Source: Sphingomonas sp.
Lineage (GTDB): Bacteria > Pseudomonadota > Alphaproteobacteria > Sphingomonadales > Sphingomonadaceae
Direction of reading: 5' to 3'
Assembly (NCBI RefSeq): GCF_004799495.1
Contig: NZ_SSMY01000002.1
Span: 186,001-250,000 of the forward strand
Length of the DNA stretch: 64,000 nucleotides
Shown here: one piece after another, positions 1 through 8,788 of the stretch
How positions within the stretch are numbered: the first letter of the stretch is position 1
Layout of the letters: each line of letters opens with the position of its first letter
Made by a program: the position numbers and the translations under genes
Notes under the pieces: model-generated
Databases searched by the model: none
What the model saw: only the letters and a program-made list of their open reading frames with translations
Told to the model about the DNA's origin: nothing

Positions 1-229
1 CAATCGCGGCCTCGACTTCGGCCACGGCGTCTAGGCCCTGCAGGCAATGCACGGCGTCGAACTGGACCGTCTCGCCGTCGTCGTCGCACGGCGCGGTCGG
101 CGCGTCGTCGCCGAACAGTTCGGCCGCCATCCCGCTCAGCGCGTCGGCGCTCGACGTGTCCTTCGGCGCGAAGCAGCGCCGATAGGAATCGTGCATCGCG
201 GGCTCGTCATCGACGATCAGAATGCGCAC
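1..229 (-). CDS. Response regulator, N-terminal part (truncated by window edge)
   Basis: Minus-strand translation from GTG at 229 reads MRILIVDDEPAMHDSYRRCFAPKDTSS..., typical receiver-domain start; runs off the window. Confidence 0.75.
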   Translation of the reverse strand, partial: MRILIVDDEPAMHDSYRRCFAPKDTSSADALSGMAAELFGDDAPTAPCDDDGETVQFDAVHCLQGLDAVAEVEAAI

Positions 230-299
230 CAAACCACCCCTTCATTGGCGGAGCGCACACGACGCCCCAATGTCCTTGTCGGGGCGTAAGCGGAGTTAG

Positions 300-1196
300 T
301 TAAAGCGGCGTAAACGATTGAGCATCGAGCGCGTGCTGGCCGAGGAGGATTGCGCCGAGCGGCCCGGCTTCCGCGCCCAATGCTGCGGGAACGATATAGT
401 TGTCGAGGTCGCCGAGCAGCGAACGGTCGCCATAGGCACCGAGGCTCGCGTCGAGCATGCACCGCACCATCGGCAGCAACCATGCGACGCCGAGCGACAC
501 GCCGCCGCCGAACACGATCCGCCGCGGAATGCCGGTCAGGACGAGGGTATGGCAGAGCTGCGCGATCGGGTGCGCGACTTGCGGCCAGATCGGCGAAGCT
601 TGCGCGATCTGGTCGGCGCTGACGCCCGCGCGCGCCTTGATCGCGGGACCCGACGCGAGCCCCTCGACGCAATCGCCGTGGAAGCTGCAGATTCCCGGCC
701 AATCGTCGCCTGCCATCCGGACGGGGCGCACGTGACCGAGTTCCTGGTGCGTCATCCCGACCACCGGCTTGCCGCCCGCGATCAGCCCGACGCCGATCCC
801 GGTGCCGATCGTGATGTAGGCGTGATCGGCGAGACCCTTCGCCGCGCCGCATTCGCCCTCGGCCAGCCCCGCGCCGACCACGTCGGTATGGAACCCGGTC
901 GGCACGCCAAAGCGCCGCTGGAGCCGCCCGGCGACATCGGTATCGGCCCAGCCGGGCTTGGTCGTCGCGGTGATGTGGCCGTAATTGGCGGCGTGCGGGT
1001 CGATCCCGACCGGCCCGAAGCTCGCGATTCCGATCGCATCGAACCCGCGCCAGCCGTCGAGCGCCGCCTCGATCCCGGCCATCGTCGTCGCGGGATCGGT
1101 CGTGTGGACGCGCGCATGTTCCACGATCGTCCCGTCGCGCGCGAGCACGCACAGGCACTTGGTCCCGCCGAGTTCGACCCCCGCGATTAATGACAT
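300..1196 (-). CDS. ROK-family sugar kinase (fructokinase-like)
   Basis: AGVELGGTKCLCVLA N-terminus, ITIGTGIGVGLI and GHVRPVR motifs; start chosen at MSLIAG. Confidence 0.85.
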   Translation of the reverse strand: MSLIAGVELGGTKCLCVLARDGTIVEHARVHTTDPATTMAGIEAALDGWRGFDAIGIASFGPVGIDPHAANYGHITATTKPGWADTDVAGRLQRRFGVPTGFHTDVVGAGLAEGECGAAKGLADHAYITIGTGIGVGLIAGGKPVVGMTHQELGHVRPVRMAGDDWPGICSFHGDCVEGLASGPAIKARAGVSADQIAQASPIWPQVAHPIAQLCHTLVLTGIPRRIVFGGGVSLGVAWLLPMVRCMLDASLGAYGDRSLLGDLDNYIVPAALGAEAGPLGAILLGQHALDAQSFTPL

Positions 1197-1218
1197 GGCG
1201 CTTCTTCTTTGCACGCTT

Positions 1219-1281
1219 CCCCGGCGAAGGCCGGGGTCCAGTTACGAGCGGCCCGATGCTGGACCCCGGCCTTCGCCGGGG
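1219..1281. repeat. REP-like palindrome, 23-bp perfect inverted arms
   Basis: CCCCGGCGAAGGCCGGGGTCCAG (1219-1241) and its exact reverse complement (1259-1281), 17-bp spacer. Confidence 0.9.
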
Positions 1282-1311
1282 AGGCGTAAGTGGGTTGAGC
1301 ACCACCAAACA

Positions 1312-2127
1312 TTATCGCGCCATCCCCAGAATGCGCTCGGCCTGCGCCAGATGCAGCGCTTCAACCATCTTCCCGCCGACCTGGATCACGCCGCCGTCGC
1401 CCCCGGCGAACGCGTCGCGGACCTTGGTCGCCCAGGCGACCTCGTCGGCGCTCGGCGAGAAGGCGGCGTTGCAGATGTCGATCTGGCGCGGGTGGATCAG
1501 CGACTTGCCGTCATACCCCATCGCCGCCGCCGCGTCGCATTCGGTCTGCAGCCGGGTATCGTCGGTAAAATCGTTGCACACGCCGTCGAGCGCGACCAAC
1601 CCGCGCGACCGCGCTGCCGCGAGGACCATCGTCTGGACCGGTGTGAGCCACGCCTGCTCCGCCCCCGGCCGCGCGCCGAGTTCGAGCGCGAGGTCGTTGA
1701 CGCCGAGCACGAGCGCCGTCGCCCCAGCCTTGGCGATGCCCTGCAACCGGCCAAGCGCCTCGCACGTCTCGATCATCACCCACAGTGCCGTATCGGCGAC
1801 CAGGCGGCTGCGGTACAGCGCGACATCGTCGGCGTTGCGCACCTTGGGTACCAGGATCGTCGTCGCGACTCCGTTGAGCGCCGCGAGATCGTCCGCGCCC
1901 CATTGGCTGTCGATCGCGTTGGCGCGCACGACCAGCTCGCGCTCCCCGAACCCCTCGCCCGCGGCCGCGACCGCCGCCGCCCGCGCCTCGCCCTTCGCCT
2001 CGGGCGCGACGGCATCCTCCAGGTCGAGGATCACTACGTCCGCCGCCAAGCCCCGCGCCTTCTCGATCGCGCGCGCGTTGCTCGCGGGCAGGAACAGCGC
2101 GCTGCGCCGGGGGCGGAAATCGCTCAT
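1312..2127 (-). CDS. HpcH/HpaI-CitE family CoA ester lyase
   Basis: RRSALFLPASNARAIEKARGLAADVVILDLEDAVAPEAK, GKSLIHPRQI; start set at MSDFRP. Confidence 0.85.
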   Translation of the reverse strand: MSDFRPRRSALFLPASNARAIEKARGLAADVVILDLEDAVAPEAKGEARAAAVAAAGEGFGERELVVRANAIDSQWGADDLAALNGVATTILVPKVRNADDVALYRSRLVADTALWVMIETCEALGRLQGIAKAGATALVLGVNDLALELGARPGAEQAWLTPVQTMVLAAARSRGLVALDGVCNDFTDDTRLQTECDAAAAMGYDGKSLIHPRQIDICNAAFSPSADEVAWATKVRDAFAGGDGGVIQVGGKMVEALHLAQAERILGMAR

Positions 2128-2185
2128 CGCTTTTCCTTGCCGCAAGCCGCGCGGCGCGGCAATGCGACGCGCAAGGAGAACGTGA

Positions 2186-3370
2186 ATGGCCGGCATGGCG
2201 CATTTCGACTGGGCGGACCCCTTCCTGCTCGAGGATCAGCTGACCGAGGACGAGCGGATGGTGCGCGACACCGCGCGCGCCTACGCGCAGGACAAGCTCG
2301 CCCCGCGCGTGATCGACGCCTTCGCCAACGAGACCAGCGACCCGGCGATCTTCCGCGAGATGGGCGAGCTCGGGCTGCTCGGGCCGACGATCCCGGAGGA
2401 GTATGGCGGGGTCGGCGCGAGCTACGTCGCCTACGGCCTTGTCGCGCGCGAGGTCGAGCGGATCGACAGCGGCTATCGCTCGATGATGTCGGTGCAGTCG
2501 AGCCTCGTGATGTTCCCGATCTACGAATACGGATCGGAGGAGCAGCGGCGCAAATACCTCCCCAAGCTCGCGACCGGCGAGTGGATCGGCGCGTTCGGGC
2601 TAACCGAGCCCGATGCCGGCTCCGATCCCGGCAGCATGACGACCAAGGCGACCAAGACCGCGACCGGCTATTCGCTGTCGGGCGCGAAGACGTGGATCAG
2701 CAACTCGCCGATCGCCGACGTGTTCGTCATCTGGGCGAAGTCCGACGCGCACGGCGGCGGGATTCGCGGATTCGTGCTCGAAAAGGGTATGAAGGGGCTG
2801 GCGACGCCCAAGATCGAGGGCAAATTGTCGCTGCGCGCGTCGATCACCGGCATGGTGCTGATGGACGAGGTCGAGGTCGGCGAAGACGCGCTGCTGCCCG
2901 AGGTGCAGGGGCTGAAGGGCCCGTTCGGCTGCCTCAATCGCGCGCGCTATGGGATTAGCTGGGGCAGCATGGGAGCGGCCGAATTCTGTATGCACGCCGC
3001 GCGGCAATATGGCTTGGACCGCAAGCAGTTCGGCACGCCGCTCGCCGGGCGCCAGCTCTACCAGAAGAAGCTCGCCGACATGGAGACCGAGATCGCGCTC
3101 GGGCTTCAGGCGTCGCTCCGTGTCGGGCGGCTGATGGACGAAGGCAAATTCGCGCCGGAGATGATCTCGATCGTCAAGCGCAACAATGTCGGCAAGGCGT
3201 TGACCATCGCCCGCGACGCGCGCGACATGCACGGCGGCAACGGGATCAGCGGGGAGTATCAGGTGATGCGGCACCTGATGAACCTGGAGACGGTCAACAC
3301 CTACGAGGGCGCGCACGACGTCCACGCGCTGATCGTCGGCCGCGCGATCACCGGGATCGCCGCGTTTTGA
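2186..3370 (+). CDS. gcdH: Acyl-CoA dehydrogenase, glutaryl-CoA dehydrogenase type
   Basis: [65 protein letters not shown]. Confidence 0.88.
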   Translation: MAGMAHFDWADPFLLEDQLTEDERMVRDTARAYAQDKLAPRVIDAFANETSDPAIFREMGELGLLGPTIPEEYGGVGASYVAYGLVAREVERIDSGYRSMMSVQSSLVMFPIYEYGSEEQRRKYLPKLATGEWIGAFGLTEPDAGSDPGSMTTKATKTATGYSLSGAKTWISNSPIADVFVIWAKSDAHGGGIRGFVLEKGMKGLATPKIEGKLSLRASITGMVLMDEVEVGEDALLPEVQGLKGPFGCLNRARYGISWGSMGAAEFCMHAARQYGLDRKQFGTPLAGRQLYQKKLADMETEIALGLQASLRVGRLMDEGKFAPEMISIVKRNNVGKALTIARDARDMHGGNGISGEYQVMRHLMNLETVNTYEGAHDVHALIVGRAITGIAAF

Positions 3371-3379
3371 TTCCCCACC

Positions 3380-3466
3380 GTCACCCCCGCGAAAGCGGGG
3401 GCCCATCACCGACGGTGTGTTCTTGGCAGGGCGCGGAAGATGGGTTCCCGCTTTCGCGGGAATGAC
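3380..3466. repeat. REP-like imperfect palindrome
   Basis: GTCACCCCCGCGAAAGCGGGGGCCCATC (3380-3407) versus GATGGGTTCCCGCTTTCGCGGGAATGAC (3439-3466). Confidence 0.85.
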
Positions 3467-4585
3467 GTGAAAAAGAAGGCTCCGCTTGATGGTTTAAAAG
3501 TCCTCGAACTGGCCCGCATCCTGGCGGGGCCGTGGGCGGGGCAGGTGCTGGCGGATCTCGGTGCCGAGGTGACCAAGGTCGAAAGCCCGGCGGGCGACGA
3601 CACGCGAACCTGGGGGCCGCCGTTCATCGAGAATCCCGACGGGACGAAGGACGCGGCCTATTACCACGCGTGCAACCGCGGGAAGTCGTCGGTTGTCATC
3701 GACTTCACCACGCCCGACGGCCAAGCCGAAGTCCGCCGCCTCGCCACCGACAGCGACGTGCTGATCGAGAATTTCAAGGTCGGCGGGCTCGCCAAATACG
3801 GGCTCGATTACGCCACTCTGTCGGCGCTCAACCCGCGGCTGATCTATTGCTCGATCACCGGCTTCGGGCAGGACGGGCCGTATGCCGCGCGCCCCGGCTA
3901 CGACTTCATCATCCAGGGCATGGGCGGGATCATGGACCTGACCGGCGAGCCCGACGGCGCGCCGCAGAAGATCGGCGTGGCGATGGCGGACATCGCGACC
4001 GGGCTCTATTCGGTGATCGGCATCCAGGCGGCGCTGATTCAGCGCGAGCAGACGGGGCGCGGCCAGCAGATCGACATGAGTCTGCTCGACACGATGACCG
4101 GCGTGCTCGCCAACCAGGCGGCGAATTATTTCGCGAGCGGCGTCACCCCGCCGCGCGTCGGCAACGCGCACATGAACGTGTCGCCCTATGCGGTTTTTCC
4201 GACGAGCGACGGGTGGTTCATCCTCGCGGTCGGGAATGACGGGCAGTTCCAGCGCTTCTGCGGCGTGGTCGGGATCGCGCCCGAGGAGCGCTGGGCGACC
4301 AACGCCGGCCGGATCGTCCACCGCGAGCCACTGTTCGCCGCGATCCGCGAGGCAACACGGCGATTTGAACGCGACGACTTGCTGTTCAAACTCGAAGCGG
4401 TCGGCGTGCCCGTTGGCCCGATCAACACGGTCGAGCAAGCGCTCACCGACCAGCAAGTCCAGGCGCGCGGCATGGTGATCAAGGGCAAGCGGCTCGACGG
4501 GCTGCGCACCCCGATCCGCTTCTCCGACGCCGACCTCGCGTTGGGACGCTTTGCGCCTCGGTTGGGCGAGGCGCAGCCGGACTAG
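3467..4585 (+). CDS. CaiB/BaiF family CoA-transferase
   Basis: DGLKVLELARILAGPWAGQVLADLGAEVTKVE; ORF track start at 3440 lies inside the repeat (MGSRFRGNDV), GTG at 3467 is in frame just after it. Confidence 0.85.
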   Translation: MKKKAPLDGLKVLELARILAGPWAGQVLADLGAEVTKVESPAGDDTRTWGPPFIENPDGTKDAAYYHACNRGKSSVVIDFTTPDGQAEVRRLATDSDVLIENFKVGGLAKYGLDYATLSALNPRLIYCSITGFGQDGPYAARPGYDFIIQGMGGIMDLTGEPDGAPQKIGVAMADIATGLYSVIGIQAALIQREQTGRGQQIDMSLLDTMTGVLANQAANYFASGVTPPRVGNAHMNVSPYAVFPTSDGWFILAVGNDGQFQRFCGVVGIAPEERWATNAGRIVHREPLFAAIREATRRFERDDLLFKLEAVGVPVGPINTVEQALTDQQVQARGMVIKGKRLDGLRTPIRFSDADLALGRFAPRLGEAQPD

Positions 4586-5889
4586 GCGTCGGCGTAATCC
4601 TCCGCGGGCCGGCGCGCGTAGATCCCGAACGCGGCGATTATCACGTAACAGACGATCGGCAGGGCCAACGCCATCCGCAAGCTCGAATGGTCGGCGAGCG
4701 TGCCGTACAGCGCGGGAATGACCGCGCCACCCGCGATCGCAACGTTGATGATCCCCGATCCGTCCGCCGCGCGGCGACCGAGCTTCTCGCACGCCAGTGT
4801 GAAGATCGTCGGGAACATGATCGAATTCATCAGTCCGACCGCCAGCAGCGAATAACCGGAAATCGTGCCGACGGTGTTGATCGAGACGACGATCAGCACG
4901 ATCGCGCCGACCGCGTTGAACGCCAGCACCTTGCCCGGGCTGACGAACCGCAAGACCGCCGATCCGACGAACCGTCCGAGCAACGCACCACCCCAATAGA
5001 AGGGGATCAGCTTGCCACCCGCCTGCTGCGACAGCCCGAGCACGTCCGATTGGATGAGATAGCTGACGAGGAAGCTGCCGATCGCCACCTCCGCACCGAC
5101 ATAGAGGAAGATGCACAGCGCGCCGAACCCGAACCGCGTGCGCTTGAGCAGCGCGAGGCCCTGCGCGAGACTCGACGCTTCGTGCCGCTCGCCCTTTAGG
5201 CGGTTGCGGAACAACCATACCACGGCCGCGACCACCGCGAGCGCGGCGGCCACGCCCAGATAGCCATGGACGATCGCCTGCGATTCCTGCGTGCGATAGG
5301 CGTCGAGCGCCGGCCCCGACAGGTCCTTCGCGGCGACCGTCGCCAGCCCGCCGAGAATCAGGATCGCCCCGAAATACGGAAAGATCGTCGTGCCGAGCGA
5401 ATTGAACGCTTGCGCGAAGGTCAGGCGGCTGTGCGCGGTGCGCGGCGGGCCGAGCAGGCTGATCAACGGATTGGCGACGATCTGGACGAGCACCACACCT
5501 GTCGCGAGCACGAAATAGGCAAGCAGGAACACGCCGAACGTCGCCGTCTGGCTGGCCGGGATGAACAGCAGGCAGCCGAGAATCATCGTGACGAGCCCCG
5601 CCACCGCGCCGCGCATATACCCGATCCGCTTGACCAGGCGCGCACCAGGTATGCCGACCACCGCATAGGCGATGAAAAACCAAACCTGGACCAACGATGC
5701 CTGGAAGAAGTTGAGCGTGAACAGCTCCTTCAGCTTCGGGATGATGACGTCGTTCAGGCTGGTGATGCCGCCGAAGATGAAGAACAGCGCGAACACGAAC
5801 ACTTGCAGGTCCGGCGCGTTGATCCCTTCGTGCGTGGCATCGAGCGTTTCCGGATTGGTCGACGTGGCCGCGCTCGTATCCATCACCAT
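4582..5889 (-). CDS. MFS sugar transporter, FucP/GluP type
   Basis: 12-TM-like hydrophobic profile, FFIFGGITSLNDVIIPKLKELF, FAQAFNSLGTTIFPYFGAILIL, PTIFTLACEKLG. Confidence 0.85.
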   Translation of the reverse strand: MVMDTSAATSTNPETLDATHEGINAPDLQVFVFALFFIFGGITSLNDVIIPKLKELFTLNFFQASLVQVWFFIAYAVVGIPGARLVKRIGYMRGAVAGLVTMILGCLLFIPASQTATFGVFLLAYFVLATGVVLVQIVANPLISLLGPPRTAHSRLTFAQAFNSLGTTIFPYFGAILILGGLATVAAKDLSGPALDAYRTQESQAIVHGYLGVAAALAVVAAVVWLFRNRLKGERHEASSLAQGLALLKRTRFGFGALCIFLYVGAEVAIGSFLVSYLIQSDVLGLSQQAGGKLIPFYWGGALLGRFVGSAVLRFVSPGKVLAFNAVGAIVLIVVSINTVGTISGYSLLAVGLMNSIMFPTIFTLACEKLGRRAADGSGIINVAIAGGAVIPALYGTLADHSSLRMALALPIVCYVIIAAFGIYARRPAEDYADA

Positions 5890-5915
5890 GGCATCACTCC
5901 CCGAAGCCCCGGATT

Positions 5916-5929
5916 TGAAACCGGTTTCA
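5916..5929. promoter_or_regulatory. Perfect 14-bp palindrome, candidate LacI-family operator
   Basis: TGAAACCGGTTTCA 26 bp upstream of the sugar transporter start. Confidence 0.6.
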
Positions 5930-5973
5930 GCTGTTGTGGCGCAGCTTGGACGCCGCGGCAATCGGGAAAAAGG

Positions 5974-6774
5974 TCAGCCGAAGCGGTAACCCGAGACGGC
6001 CCAGCCGAGGACGTTGCTATGGTGGTCGCGCACCGCCAGGTCATCGCCACCCGCGCCGAGCGCGACCATCAGCGGCAGCAGATGTTCTTCGCGCGGGTGA
6101 GCGAAACGGGCATTGGGCAGGCTCGCCCAATCGATGACGCGTCCGGCGCGGCGCACCGGGTCGGGATCCGTCACCGCACCGGTCAGCGCGGCGTCCCATT
6201 CGGCGCTCGGCGCGACCGCAGCCGGCCCACGGACCCGCAGATTGTGGAAGCTCATCCCCGATCCGACGATCAGCACGCCGTCGTCGCGAAGCGGCGCGAG
6301 CGCGCGGCCGATGGCGATGTGATCGGCCGGGTCGAGGTCGGCGCGCAGCGACATCTGCGCGAGCGGAATGTCGGCACCGGGCACCGCGATCTTCATCGGC
6401 ACGAACACGCCGTGATCCCAGCCGCGCTCGCTTTCCTCACGCGTGGAGAACCCGGCATCGCGCAGTAATCCGGCGGCGCGGCGCGCGACCTCCGGCGCTC
6501 CCGGAGCATCCCAACGCAGGCGATAGGTATGCTCCGGGAAGCCGTAATAATCGAACAACAGCGGCGGCCGCTCGCCGACATGCAGGGTGATCTCGTCCTC
6601 TTCCCAATGGCCCGAGACGAGCAGGATCGCCTTGGGCCGCTCGGGCAGGCTGTCGATCAGCCCGGCGAGGTAGGACTCCATCGGTTGCCACATCGGATCT
6701 GACGGACCGCCTTGCGGGTCCATGAAGAAGCACGGGCCGCCGCCGTGCGGGAGAAAGAGTGCAGGAAGTGTCAT
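5974..6774 (-). CDS. LigB/DODA-type class III extradiol ring-cleavage dioxygenase
   Basis: MTLPALFLPHGGGPCFFMD, ILLVSGHWE, WDHGVFVPMKIAVPGADIPLAQMSL, HPREEHLLPLMVALGAGG. Confidence 0.87.
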   Translation of the reverse strand: MTLPALFLPHGGGPCFFMDPQGGPSDPMWQPMESYLAGLIDSLPERPKAILLVSGHWEEDEITLHVGERPPLLFDYYGFPEHTYRLRWDAPGAPEVARRAAGLLRDAGFSTREESERGWDHGVFVPMKIAVPGADIPLAQMSLRADLDPADHIAIGRALAPLRDDGVLIVGSGMSFHNLRVRGPAAVAPSAEWDAALTGAVTDPDPVRRAGRVIDWASLPNARFAHPREEHLLPLMVALGAGGDDLAVRDHHSNVLGWAVSGYRFG

Positions 6775-6840
6775 GGACGGGATATCGCCACGCCCCTCGC
6801 CCGCGACAATGCCGCTGGCGGAAACGCGCCGTTTCCGCTT

Positions 6841-7389
6841 ATGCCGCCTCCCGTGACCAAATTCACCGTCAACAACCAGCCGGTCGAGTATCGCATGGAC
6901 CCGGCGACGCCGCTGCTGTTCGCGCTGCGCGACGCCTCGAACCTGACCGGCACCAAATACGGCTGCGGCACGGGGCATTGCGGCGCGTGCATCGTCGACG
7001 TCGACGGCAATGCGCGCAAGAGCTGCCTGGTCCCGATCGGGTCGATCGAGGGCAGCTTCGTCACGACGATCGAAGGGCTGTCGCACGACCGCAGCCATCC
7101 GATCCAGGTCGCCTTTCTGGCCGAGAATGTCAGCCAGTGCGGGTTCTGCATCCCCGGCATGGTGATGGCGGCGGCCGCCTTGCTTAAGGCCAATCCGCGG
7201 CCGAACGAGGACGATATCCGCAACGGCATCACCAACATCTGCCGCTGTGGCATTTACCCGCGGCTGGTCGAGGCGATCCAGCGTGCCGGCCGCATCCAGC
7301 GCGGCGAGGAGACGGTCGCGACGCCGCGTCCGGGCGTTGACCCGTCGGATGCCGCGCGCGTCGTTCCCGCGCTGACGCCGACGCCGTAG
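6841..7389 (+). CDS. (2Fe-2S)-binding small subunit of xanthine dehydrogenase/isoquinoline oxidoreductase family
   Basis: YGCGTGHCGACIVDVDGNARKSCL and QCGFCIPGMVM...NICRCGIYPRLVEAI [2Fe-2S] motifs. Confidence 0.85.
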   Translation: MPPPVTKFTVNNQPVEYRMDPATPLLFALRDASNLTGTKYGCGTGHCGACIVDVDGNARKSCLVPIGSIEGSFVTTIEGLSHDRSHPIQVAFLAENVSQCGFCIPGMVMAAAALLKANPRPNEDDIRNGITNICRCGIYPRLVEAIQRAGRIQRGEETVATPRPGVDPSDAARVVPALTPTP

Positions 7390-7587
7390 TCCGCATCGCT
7401 TGTCCAGCCGGCGCTCCGACGAGACTATCAATGTAGGATTTCGTCTGATCTACTCCGACCGATGATCGGTTCGACAAACCAGAACTTCAGCCTGCCCCGC
7501 CGCATGGACCCCGGCAGGTAGATGTCGCTTCGCCGTGGCGTCGCCGTCGCGGGATGGGCGCGTCGCGGTGGCGACATTGGCGCGCGA

Positions 7588-7616
7588 CTGTCGCGCCCCT
7601 GTCGCCCTGGTGTCGC
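7588..7616. promoter_or_regulatory. Three tandem 7-mers at exact 11-bp period (candidate PhoB/OmpR-family site)
   Basis: CTGTCGC (7588), CTGTCGC (7599), GTGTCGC (7610). Confidence 0.4.
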
Positions 7617-7817
7617 GTCCCGGGGGCTTCGCGGACCCGAACCCGGCGCAATTCGCCCAGATCGCTGTGCGAGTGTGAACTTTGTGAACTTAGGACCGTT
7701 CGATACGGCAATCCTTTCAATTTGCTGACGGGTGAATTCAGGAACGTGTCAGCGCGACTCGGGCACAACGGCGTCATCGTAGGGCCGGCTTGTGCGCCGG
7801 CGGATGGAGTGACGGGA

Positions 7818-8708
7818 ATGCATAAGACTTTTCTTCTCGGCCTGATGGCGGCGGCGGCGGCGATCGTCCCGGCGGCGGCATCGGCACAGGACCGTGGCGA
7901 CTGGCGCGGTCATCGCGGTGGCGATTCGAGCGCGAGCCAGCCACGCGGCAATAATGGCGGCGGATGGCGTGGCCGCGACAATGGCGGCACCGCCGCGACT
8001 CCGGCGCCGGCCCCTGCGCCCGCGCCCGCGCCGGCACCACGCACCGAATGGCGTGGCAATCGCGGGAACGGCGGCAACGGCGGCTGGGCCGGTCGCAACA
8101 ACGGCGGCGGCTTCGATGCGCAAGCGCAGGCTCAGGCGCAAGCCCAGGCTCAGGCTCAGGCCAATGCGCGAGCCCGGGGCGGCTGGGGCAACCGTGGCGG
8201 CGACGCCAATAACGGTGGCTGGCGCGGCCGCAACGGCGGCGTGAACGGCGGTTTCAACAACGACCAGGCGCGTGCCCAGGCCGAAGCGCAAGCGCGGGCC
8301 AACCGCGACCGTGCGTACAGCGGCGGCAACCGCTGGAACGGCGGCAGCTTCAGCGGCGATGCGCGTGCCCGCGGCTATGACCGCGACAATGGCGGGCAGT
8401 GGAACCGCAACTGGCGCGGCAGCAACCAGTATGACTGGCAGCGCTACCGGTCGTCGAACCGCAACGCCTTCCGCCTGCCGCGCTATTACGCGCCATATGG
8501 GTGGAACTACGGTTATCGCCGCTTCTCGGTCGGCTTCTTCCTCGACCAGGTGCTCTTCAGCCAGAGCTACTGGATCGACGATCCGTACGATTACCGCCTG
8601 CCCGACGCGTATGGCGAGTATCGCTGGGTGCGCTACTACAACGACGCGCTGCTGGTGGACATCTACTCCGGCGAAGTCGTCGATGTGGTCTACGACATCT
8701 TCTACTAA
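7818..8708 (+). CDS. RcnB-family-like secreted low-complexity protein
   Basis: Signal peptide MHKTFLLGLMAAAAAIVPAAASAQ; AP and QA dipeptide repeats; C-terminal YYAPYGWNYGYRRFSVGFFLDQVLFSQSYWIDDPYDYRLPDAYGEYRWVRYYNDALLVDIYSGEVVDVVYDIFY. Confidence 0.75.
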   Translation: MHKTFLLGLMAAAAAIVPAAASAQDRGDWRGHRGGDSSASQPRGNNGGGWRGRDNGGTAATPAPAPAPAPAPAPRTEWRGNRGNGGNGGWAGRNNGGGFDAQAQAQAQAQAQAQANARARGGWGNRGGDANNGGWRGRNGGVNGGFNNDQARAQAEAQARANRDRAYSGGNRWNGGSFSGDARARGYDRDNGGQWNRNWRGSNQYDWQRYRSSNRNAFRLPRYYAPYGWNYGYRRFSVGFFLDQVLFSQSYWIDDPYDYRLPDAYGEYRWVRYYNDALLVDIYSGEVVDVVYDIFY

Positions 8709-8788
8709 AGTCGTCACGTGAGGGTCGGGGCTCGGCGATTTATCGCCGGGCCCTTGCCTTTTTCGGCGGACCCGCGAAGAAAACCGCG

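Noticed and set aside
985-2958. 657-aa plus-strand ORF and other long antisense ORFs (217-1308, 3494-5683, 5266-6468, 20658-22169, 50034-51809)
   Set aside because: Arg/Ala/Pro-rich shadow frames opposite or overlapping well-recognised genes in a high-GC genome; no recognisable motifs
3440-3466. MGSRFRGNDV as genuine N-terminus of the CoA-transferase
   Set aside because: It is the translation of the palindromic repeat; GTG 3467 is a more plausible start, although not proven
5974-7431. 485-aa ORF as a fusion of the extradiol dioxygenase with a long N-terminal domain
   Set aside because: N-terminal half is antisense to the 2Fe-2S gene at 6841-7389; real start is MTLPALFLPHGGG at 6774
7818-8360. 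CRISPR-like or VNTR array in the repetitive RcnB-like gene
   Set aside because: Repeats are dipeptide-coding (AP, QA) within one frame, with no spacer-repeat structure
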